DNA of 11,020 nt. Origin: SIG607 sp045648445. Its GTDB lineage: Bacteria > Bacillota > Clostridia > Oscillospirales > Acutalibacteraceae. The notes below the pieces were generated by a model. The model worked only from the letters and a program-made list of their open reading frames with translations, searched no databases and had not been told where the DNA came from. Shown here piece by piece: positions 6,826 to 11,020 of the stretch. The DNA is taken from assembly GCA_045648445.1 (NCBI GenBank), contig JAZRNY010000020.1:1-11020 (forward strand). Direction: 5' to 3'. A program made the translations under genes and the position numbers. Positions within the stretch are counted from its first letter, which is position 1. Each line of letters opens with the position of its first letter.

Positions 6826-7536
6826 TTAATTTTCGCTGAAGATTACGGTTAAATCGGGGTGAAGTTGAAGGATTGAAGCAGGAACTTTAGGAGTTATTTC
6901 ACCAAAGAATGCTTTTTCTAAAATTTCTTTCTTTGCCTGACCGTTAGCAATAAGAAGAACCTTTCTTGCCTGCATAATAGACATCATACCCATAGTTATT
7001 GCCTTTGTAGGTACGTCGGCTTCGCTTTCAAAAAATCTTGCATTAGCCTTTATAGTAGAAGGGTCTAGGGAAACTAAATGGGTAGCGGCGGTGAAAAATT
7101 CATCGGGTTCGTTAAAACCAATGTGGCCGTCAAGACCGATGCCGAGCAGCTGAATATCAATTCCGCCAAGGCTTTTTATAAGTTTATCGTATTCTTCGCC
7201 CTCTTTTTCAATATCCTTTGCGGTACCGCTGGGAACATAGGTGTTTTCTTTATTTATATTAACACGGTCAAAAAGATTTTTATTCATAAAATAACGATAA
7301 CTTTGTTCATTTGAGCCGTCAAGACCTACGTATTCATCAAGGTTAACACTTGTTACTTTAGAAAAGTTAATTGTGCCGTTCTTGTTGTATTCAGTAAGTT
7401 TGTCATAGGTTCCTACAGGGGAAGAGCCGGTAGCAAGACCTAAAACACAATTTTCTTTGTGGATGATTTCGGCAGCAATAATATCTGCCGCTTTTTTGCT
7501 TAATTCTTCATAGGTGTTAACTTTAATAAAATTCAT
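6826..7536 (-). CDS. nagB: Glucosamine-6-phosphate deaminase
   Basis: Cytoplasmic enzyme converting glucosamine 6-phosphate to fructose 6-phosphate and ammonia, reversible in principle. The 236-aa length is normal for the short bacterial form. GLATGSSPVGTY (33-44) is the phosphate-binding loop. SVNLDEYVGL holds catalytic D67, and GIGLDGHIGFNEP holds D136, H138 and E143, equivalent to E. coli D72, D141, H143 and E148. The allosteric GlcNAc-6-P extension of the long E. coli form is not evident. The start is the ATG at 7536, nine bases after AAAGGA (7546-7551). An upstream in-frame TTG at 7554 lies in that Shine-Dalgarno and is rejected. The site also overlaps the stop codon of the preceding gene (14-base gap), so translation is coupled. 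As last gene of a hexosamine operon it may drain or, working in reverse, feed the GlcN-6-P pool. Confidence 0.95.
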   Translation of the reverse strand: MNFIKVNTYEELSKKAADIIAAEIIHKENCVLGLATGSSPVGTYDKLTEYNKNGTINFSKVTSVNLDEYVGLDGSNEQSYRYFMNKNLFDRVNINKENTYVPSGTAKDIEKEGEEYDKLIKSLGGIDIQLLGIGLDGHIGFNEPDEFFTAATHLVSLDPSTIKANARFFESEADVPTKAITMGMMSIMQARKVLLIANGQAKKEILEKAFFGEITPKVPASILQLHPDLTVIFSEN

Positions 7537-7550
7537 AAATAATAGTCCTT

Positions 7551-8207
7551 TCAAATTTTTCTTCTAACGATAGTAGTTGTTGATTTTACAATACTGTCAC
7601 TAGGGTAAACACCGCGAAGCATAGTTAAAGGATATACACTTGTATTTTTTCCTATAACAGTTCCGGGGTTTAATACGCAACCGCAGCCAATGTCTGCTCC
7701 GTCGGCAAGAATACCGCCTATTTTTCTTAGTCCGGTATTAATTTCTTGTTCGCTGTGAATGACAACAGGTTTGCCGTCAGATTTTAAATTAGAGCAAATA
7801 GAACCTGCGCCCATATGACTATGGTTACCTAAAATACTGTCACCTACATAATTATAATGCGGAACTGTAACTTTATCAAGTAAAATTGCATTTTTTATTT
7901 CGCAAGAATTTCCGATAACACAGTTTTCGCCTGTAATTACGTTTGAGCGAATAAACGCTCCCGTTCTGATTTCGGTATTGTGACCGATAATGCAAGGCGG
8001 TTCAATAACAGCGGTAGGTGCTATTTTGACATTTTTACCAATATATATATTATGCATTATTTCCTCGTAATCTTCAAGACCTTTTTCAATAATATTTAAA
8101 ATAAATTCATTAATGTGAGGTAAAATCTCCCAAGGGTATTCAAATTTTTCAAAAAGGGGAGAAGCAATACTGTCTTTATAATCAAAAAGGTGAATGTTTT
8201 TAATCAA
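7551..8207 (-). CDS. Left-handed beta-helix (hexapeptide-repeat) protein, GlmU acetyltransferase-like
   Basis: A 218-aa protein: about 50 helical N-terminal residues, then imperfect hexapeptide repeats from about 53 to 200 (for example VIEPPCIIGHNTEI, VLNPGTVIGKNTSV). Homologues are often labelled UDP-GlcNAc pyrophosphorylase, but no nucleotidyltransferase domain is present. The segment VPHYNYVGDSILGNHSHMGAG and CSNLKSDGK (115-146) aligns by eye with the GlmU acetyltransferase active region, matching H117 to catalytic His363 and N140 to Asn386 of E. coli. It may thus N-acetylate glucosamine 1-phosphate made by the neighbouring mutase (inference). The start is a TTG at 8207, supported by AGAGGT (8215-8220) seven bases before it; the first in-frame ATG, codon 51, would remove the helical part. 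The first 8 bases overlap the end of the mutase gene, and its TGA overlaps the nagB ribosome binding site. Confidence 0.85.
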   Translation of the reverse strand: MIKNIHLFDYKDSIASPLFEKFEYPWEILPHINEFILNIIEKGLEDYEEIMHNIYIGKNVKIAPTAVIEPPCIIGHNTEIRTGAFIRSNVITGENCVIGNSCEIKNAILLDKVTVPHYNYVGDSILGNHSHMGAGSICSNLKSDGKPVVIHSEQEINTGLRKIGGILADGADIGCGCVLNPGTVIGKNTSVYPLTMLRGVYPSDSIVKSTTTIVRRKI

Positions 8208-9816
8208 CGCTATGACCTCTTTCGATAATTTTGTTTTTTAAACGTTCCACATAAATTTCGCATTTTTCTTTTGTTTCGGCTTCAGCCATTACACGAATAA
8301 CGGGTTCGGTTCCGCTTTTTCTTAGTAACATTCTTCCGTTATCTCCTATTAAAGACTCAATGTCAGCCTTTTCTTTTAAAACTTCGCTATCGGTAATAAC
8401 TGCGTTTTTATCTTTAACACGTACGTTTACGGTTATTTGCGGGTAAAGGGTAACGTTTTCGGCGAGTTTTGAAAGACTTTGTTTAGTATCGCAAAGTTCT
8501 TCGGTAAGCATAATAGCAGTTAAAATACCGTCGCCGGTGGAGGCGTATTTCTTTAAAATTATGTGGCCTGACTGTTCACCGCCTAAGGAATAACCGTTTT
8601 TTTGCATACATTCGTATACAAAGCGGTCGCCGACAGCAGTTTCTTCACAGCCGATTCCCGCTTCTTTAAGACTTTTTACAAAACCGCTGTTTGACATAAC
8701 CGTTACCGCTACCGTATTGTTAAATAACATATCTCGGTTTTTTAATCTTTTGGCAAGAATATACATTATGGCATCGCCATCTATTACGTTACCGTTTTCA
8801 TCAATTGCCATACATCTGTCTGCATCGCCGTCAAATGCGAATGCTAAATCAAGATGTTTTTCTTTGACCAGTTCACAAATTTTTTCAAGATGCGTAGAAC
8901 CGCAGTCTTTGTTTACGTTAAGTCCGTCAGGTTGAGCGCCTATTACAACGGTTTTTGCGCCAAGAGCAGAAAATACGCTGTCGGCGATCATCCAAGAGGC
9001 ACCGTTTGCGCAGTCAAGACCGATTCTTAATTTTTTATAGGAGTTGGAGGCAAGGGAAATCAGGTATCCAACGTATCTGTTTCTGCCTGAAACGTAGTCT
9101 ATAATTTGTCCTACTCTGTCACGGGTTGCTAAAGGTAAGTCATCATCGTTTGTGCCTAAAAGTTTTAAATCACCGTCTATATAGGCTTCAATGAGTCTTG
9201 TGGTATTGTCGTCAAGTTTTTCGCCATATCGGTTTATAACCTTTATGCCGTTATCGTAAAATGGATTATGGGAAGCGGTTATCATAATACCGCAATCGAA
9301 TTCATCTTGTCTTGTTACGAAAGAAACGCTTGGTGTGGTGGTAACGTGAAGCATATAAGCGTCTGCTCCCGAAGCGGTAATTCCTGCAACAATAGAATAT
9401 TCAAGCATATAACTTGAACGTCGGGTATCTTTACCTATTACTATTTTTGGACGGTAACCTGCTTCTTTGCATCCTGAAAGGGAAGAACCAAAATACCAAC
9501 CTAAAAATCTGCCTACCTTATAGGCTTGTATTGAAGTGAGATTTACGTTTGCTTCTCCGCGAAAACCGTCGGTACCAAAATATTTTAGAGCATTACCGTC
9601 GTCTTTTGGTTTTACCGATATTTCGTTACGCAAAAGATTGTCTGCCGAAATGCTGAAAATTTCACATAACTGTAAAATTTTATCTAACTGAGGTACGGCA
9701 ACATCCATCTCCCATTTAGAAACCGATTGCCTTGAAACTTCAAGTTTTTCGGCTAACTGTTCTTGTGATAAATTAATGGTTGTTCTTAAGTTTGAAATTT
9801 TTTCTCCTAAAGTCAT
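8200..9816 (-). CDS. glmM: XRE helix-turn-helix domain fused to phosphoglucosamine mutase
   Basis: A 538-aa fusion. Residues 1-65 are an XRE/Cro-type DNA-binding domain (SQEQLAEKLEVSRQSVSKWE, then a short stabilising helix to about 62). Residues 78-538 are a complete alpha-D-phosphohexomutase: FGTDGFRG (80-87), catalytic phosphoserine S182 in TASHNP, metal site DGDADR (D329, D331, D333), sugar loop GEQSGH (413-418) and phosphate loop RKSGTEP (499-505). These match GlmM, which interconverts glucosamine 6- and 1-phosphate for UDP-GlcNAc and peptidoglycan, better than phosphoglucomutase. There is no Met near the junction (DDGNALKYFGTDG), so the mutase has no start of its own and the fusion is not an artefact of choosing a distant start. 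The ATG follows AAAGG by ten bases. It heads an operon with the beta-helix gene (overlapping) and nagB. A trigger-enzyme role, sensing hexosamine phosphates and regulating this operon, is inference. Confidence 0.93.
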   Translation of the reverse strand: MTLGEKISNLRTTINLSQEQLAEKLEVSRQSVSKWEMDVAVPQLDKILQLCEIFSISADNLLRNEISVKPKDDGNALKYFGTDGFRGEANVNLTSIQAYKVGRFLGWYFGSSLSGCKEAGYRPKIVIGKDTRRSSYMLEYSIVAGITASGADAYMLHVTTTPSVSFVTRQDEFDCGIMITASHNPFYDNGIKVINRYGEKLDDNTTRLIEAYIDGDLKLLGTNDDDLPLATRDRVGQIIDYVSGRNRYVGYLISLASNSYKKLRIGLDCANGASWMIADSVFSALGAKTVVIGAQPDGLNVNKDCGSTHLEKICELVKEKHLDLAFAFDGDADRCMAIDENGNVIDGDAIMYILAKRLKNRDMLFNNTVAVTVMSNSGFVKSLKEAGIGCEETAVGDRFVYECMQKNGYSLGGEQSGHIILKKYASTGDGILTAIMLTEELCDTKQSLSKLAENVTLYPQITVNVRVKDKNAVITDSEVLKEKADIESLIGDNGRMLLRKSGTEPVIRVMAEAETKEKCEIYVERLKNKIIERGHSVD

Positions 9817-9899
9817 TGTTATTCCGCCTTTCTTAAAAACGTTATATTAATATTATGATAACAAAAGGCACTTTATATATCTACCAACCGAGAAGTTCC

Positions 9900-9920
9900 A
9901 AAAAAGCAACCATAGGTTGC
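9900..9920 (-). terminator. Terminator-like hairpin upstream of the glmM operon
   Basis: On the minus strand GCAACC (9915-9920), loop TAT, GGTTGC (9906-9911) is followed by six T residues (9905-9900). It sits about 85 bases before the glmM start and faces the same way. Either it ends a short separate RNA or it attenuates the glmM operon. The stem is only 6 bp, so its efficiency is uncertain. Confidence 0.6.
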
Positions 9921-10022
9921 ATAAAAACTAAATCAGATAAATAAAAAATGCCGAAAACATAAAAATATTTTATAAAATTGCCGAATTTGGTAACTATTAT
10001 GCGCAAGTGCCGAGCAAATATG

Positions 10023-10051
10023 ATTTTATCAAAACGGAAAATGCAAATCAA
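10023..10051 (-). promoter_or_regulatory. Candidate minus-strand promoter for the glmM leader or a small RNA
   Basis: On the minus strand TTGATT (10046-10051), a 17-base spacer and TAAAAT (10023-10028) preceded by an extended TGA element. Predicted start is near 10016, giving about 115-120 bases to the terminator at 9900. It is the best promoter I can find for the glmM operon, but the DNA is AT-rich and chance matches are easy. Confidence 0.5.
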
Positions 10052-10088
10052 TTTAAAAATAAAATACTTAAAAACCTGTTTTTTTATA

Positions 10089-10116
10089 TTGACAAATAAA
10101 TAAAATGTGGTATAAT
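10089..10116 (+). promoter_or_regulatory. tRNA operon promoter
   Basis: Consensus TTGACA (10089-10094), a 16-base spacer and consensus TATAAT (10111-10116) with an extended TGG element directly before it. The predicted start is about ten bases before the first tRNA. This near-perfect promoter fits a highly expressed stable-RNA operon. Confidence 0.92.
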
Positions 10117-10131
10117 AGTTCTTGCTGATTT

Positions 10132-10208
10132 GGAGCATTAGCTCAGTTGGTTAGAGCTCCCGGCTCATAACCGGTCGGTCCGGGGTTCGAGTCCCTGATG
10201 CTCCACCA
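10132..10208 (+). tRNA. tRNA with CAU anticodon (elongator Met, or Ile2 if lysidine-modified)
   Basis: A 77-base cloverleaf. Acceptor GGAGCAT/ATGCTCC, D-arm GCTC/GAGC, anticodon loop CTCATAA with CAT at 10166-10168, T-arm CGGGG/CCCTG with loop TTCGAGT, encoded CCA. The G1-C72 pair rules out the initiator. The CTCATAA loop and body resemble both elongator Met and the Ile2 tRNA whose C34 becomes lysidine, and I cannot separate them by eye. Position 27-43 of the anticodon stem is a C-U mismatch (10159, 10175). Confidence 0.92.
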
Positions 10209-10209
10209 G

Positions 10210-10237
10210 ATATGGCGGATGTATTCATCCGCCATAT
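10210..10237 (+). other. Perfect hairpin between the two tRNAs
   Basis: ATATGGCGGATG (10210-10221), loop TATT, CATCCGCCATAT (10226-10237): a perfect 12-bp stem starting two bases after the CCA of the first tRNA. No U tract follows, so it is not an ordinary terminator. It may guide 3' processing or be a stray mobile palindrome. Confidence 0.7.
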
Positions 10238-10255
10238 AAATTAAAAATTAAAAAT

Positions 10256-10330
10256 AGGGGTATGGTGTCAATGGTAGCACACCGGTCTCCAAAACCGTTT
10301 GTGAGGGTTCGAGTCCTTCTACCCCTGCCA
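10256..10330 (+). tRNA. tRNA-Trp (CCA)
   Basis: A 75-base cloverleaf. Acceptor AGGGGTA/TACCCCT, D-arm GTGT/GCAC, anticodon loop CTCCAAA with CCA at 10289-10291, T-arm GAGGG/CCTTC with loop TTCGAGT, discriminator G and encoded CCA. As in the first tRNA, position 27-43 is a C-U mismatch (10282, 10298); many Firmicutes tRNA-Trp have a pairing base here. The anticodon reads only UGG, consistent with TGA being a stop. Confidence 0.95.
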
Positions 10331-10353
10331 TTAATATCCACAACGGATATTAA
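10331..10353 (+). other. Hairpin abutting tRNA-Trp
   Basis: TTAATATCC (10331-10339), loop ACAAC, GGATATTAA (10345-10353): a perfect 9-bp stem beginning at the first base after the CCA. An A-rich run follows, then the operon terminator. With the hairpin after the first tRNA, this makes two tRNA 3' ends each touching a stem. Confidence 0.65.
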
Positions 10354-10386
10354 AAAAGAACAGTGATGATTCACTGTTCTTTTTTT
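10352..10386. terminator. Bidirectional terminator of the tRNA operon and the GH36 gene
   Basis: GAACAGTGA (10358-10366), loop TGAT, TCACTGTTC (10371-10379), flanked by six A residues on the left and seven T residues on the right. It works on both strands, ending the plus-strand tRNA transcript and the minus-strand alpha-galactosidase transcript whose stop codon lies 60 bases away. Confidence 0.92.
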
Positions 10387-10446
10387 ATGTTTTTCTAATT
10401 ATTTATTCAAAGATATAAAATTAAATTTCACCGCAAAAAATGTACA

Positions 10447-11020
10447 TTACGTATTATTTGACAATTCAAATTCACACATTATAGTACTGTAATCATTGGT
10501 ATTACGACTTGCATTAATTAGCAATCCATATTGCATAAGCTCGGCACCATAATACTCTTTGCCGGATTTATTGTCGGTATAAACTTTATTTTCATCTAAA
10601 CCCTTAAGTTTTATGGTTGTTTGCAAGTTAATTGCATGGGTTTTAAGGCGCATTAAACCTACAACAACTTTGTTTTCATACACATACTCAAAAACAGCAT
10701 AATCATCAGTTTTAGGGTCTGAAAGTCTATAATATTTACCATTTTGGAACACATCAAAGTTTTTATTATAGAATTTAATAAATTCTTTTATGTATTCTCT
10801 ATCAGCTTCATTTATCTTTTCAGGCGCTAATTCATAACCGAACGAGCCTGTGATCGCAAAGATATGTCTTGCCGCCATAGAGGTTGTTCTACCTGTTTGG
10901 TGGTTAGGACAAACCGACACGTGTGCTGACTGACAACTCATAGGATAAATAAGTGAAGTACCGTATTGTATTTCTGCACGCTCAAGTCGGATCGTAGCCA
11001 TGTCGTTCTGTGAGCCAAGG
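10447..11020 (-). CDS. C-terminal part of alpha-galactosidase, GH36 (5' end outside window)
   Basis: About 190 residues, open to the right edge; the visible ATG at 11001 is internal because the frame continues upstream (LGSQND). The family (about 730 aa) removes terminal alpha-galactose from melibiose, raffinose and galactomannan-type glycans. Recognisable GH36 signatures are IQYGTSLIYP, then CQSAHVSVCPNHQTGR, then AARHIFAITGSFGYEL, a Tyr-rich helix (EYIKEFIKFYNKNFDVF) and the C-terminal beta-sandwich to the end (MCEFELSNNT). The nucleophile lies outside the window. The stretch before IQYGTS, where I expect a TSDxxDA-like acid/base motif, reads SQNDMATIRLERAE, which is longer and lacks a clear SD. 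That may be a subfamily difference. No signal peptide can be assessed. Convergent with the tRNA operon, sharing its terminator. Confidence 0.88.
   Translation of the reverse strand, partial: LGSQNDMATIRLERAEIQYGTSLIYPMSCQSAHVSVCPNHQTGRTTSMAARHIFAITGSFGYELAPEKINEADREYIKEFIKFYNKNFDVFQNGKYYRLSDPKTDDYAVFEYVYENKVVVGLMRLKTHAINLQTTIKLKGLDENKVYTDNKSGKEYYGAELMQYGLLINASRNTNDYSTIMCEFELSNNT

Larger units (their letters stand above)
9817..10131. other. Gene-free AT-rich intergenic region (315 bases)
   Basis: No convincing gene. It contains the glmM ribosome binding site (9827-9831), an AT-rich stretch with palindromes AACGTT (9838-9843) and ATATTAATAT (9844-9853), a minus-strand terminator (9900-9920), three TGCCGA hexamers at 9949, 9979 and 10009, a 12-bp palindrome ATTTTATAAAAT (9967-9978), a minus-strand promoter (10023-10051) and the plus-strand tRNA promoter (10089-10116). 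I found no good promoter between the 9900 terminator and glmM. Confidence 0.7.

Noticed and set aside
7537..7554. nagB starting at the TTG at 7554
   Set aside because: That codon lies in the Shine-Dalgarno AAAGGA itself; the ATG at 7536 has correct spacing and matches the family N-terminus.
9923..9962. Ten-codon leader peptide (MFSAFFIYLI) before the minus-strand terminator
   Set aside because: There is no ribosome binding site before its ATG and no run of a relevant control codon, so it is indistinguishable from chance.
9949..10014. CRISPR-like array from the regularly spaced TGCCGA copies
   Set aside because: Only six bases repeat; there are no 20-40 bp direct repeats, and no cas genes are nearby.
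9881..10138. 85-residue minus-strand reading frame, hydrophobic and aromatic
   Set aside because: It begins inside the CAU tRNA, crosses the tRNA promoter and the minus-strand terminator, lacks a ribosome binding site and has the Phe/Ile/Lys/Tyr bias expected of translated AT-rich noncoding DNA.

Overview
The window looks like chromosome of an uncultured, low-GC Gram-positive anaerobe of class Clostridia, probably from an animal gut. Evidence seen: AT-rich intergenic DNA, strong AGGAGG-type ribosome binding sites, TTGACA/TATAAT promoters, U-tract hairpin terminators and, most telling, a SCIFF (six-cysteine, ranthipeptide) precursor with its radical SAM maturase, a pair typical of Clostridia. 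The standard genetic code is in use, since TGA serves as a stop codon and tRNA-Trp has anticodon CCA. I cannot fix order or genus.

Layout, left to right. (1) 1-557 (+): the 3' end of a gene probably encoding a repeat or BspA-like surface protein, with an apparent domain inserted in its terminal module. (2) 634-1842 (+): NADP-type isocitrate dehydrogenase, behind a TATAAT box and a perfect 17-bp palindrome at the predicted transcription start. (3) 1875-2813 (-): an AraC-family regulator, convergent with icd and sharing a symmetric terminator with it. (4) 2943-6706 (-): a tightly packed run of SCIFF peptide, internal terminator, radical SAM/SPASM maturase, Orn/Lys/Arg-decarboxylase-fold PLP enzyme and PHP phosphoesterase, with a strong promoter in front and a UUCG-loop terminator behind. 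(5) 6826-9816 (-): a hexosamine operon: a phosphoglucosamine mutase carrying an N-terminal XRE helix-turn-helix, a left-handed beta-helix protein resembling the acetyltransferase half of GlmU (TTG start), and glucosamine-6-phosphate deaminase. (6) 9817-10131: a 315-base gap holding a candidate minus-strand leader or small RNA that ends in a terminator, plus three TGCCGA hexamers exactly 30 bp apart. (7) 10132-10330 (+): a two-tRNA operon, CAU (Met or Ile2) and Trp, each 3' end abutting a perfect hairpin. (8) 10447-11020 (-): the C-terminal end of a GH36 alpha-galactosidase cut by the right edge.

The genes fall into two functional groups. The hexosamine operon could set the balance between UDP-GlcNAc synthesis (GlmM, then an acetyltransferase-like protein) and glycolysis (NagB). 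The DNA-binding domain fused to GlmM suggests that the enzyme may also regulate transcription; I recall no characterised precedent for this. The ranthipeptide run couples a crosslinked Cys-rich peptide to a PLP enzyme and a phosphoesterase of unknown target. Its precursor has an extra seventh cysteine and a Gly where I recall the studied homologue having its crosslinked Thr. These two systems are the most promising places to look for undescribed biology.
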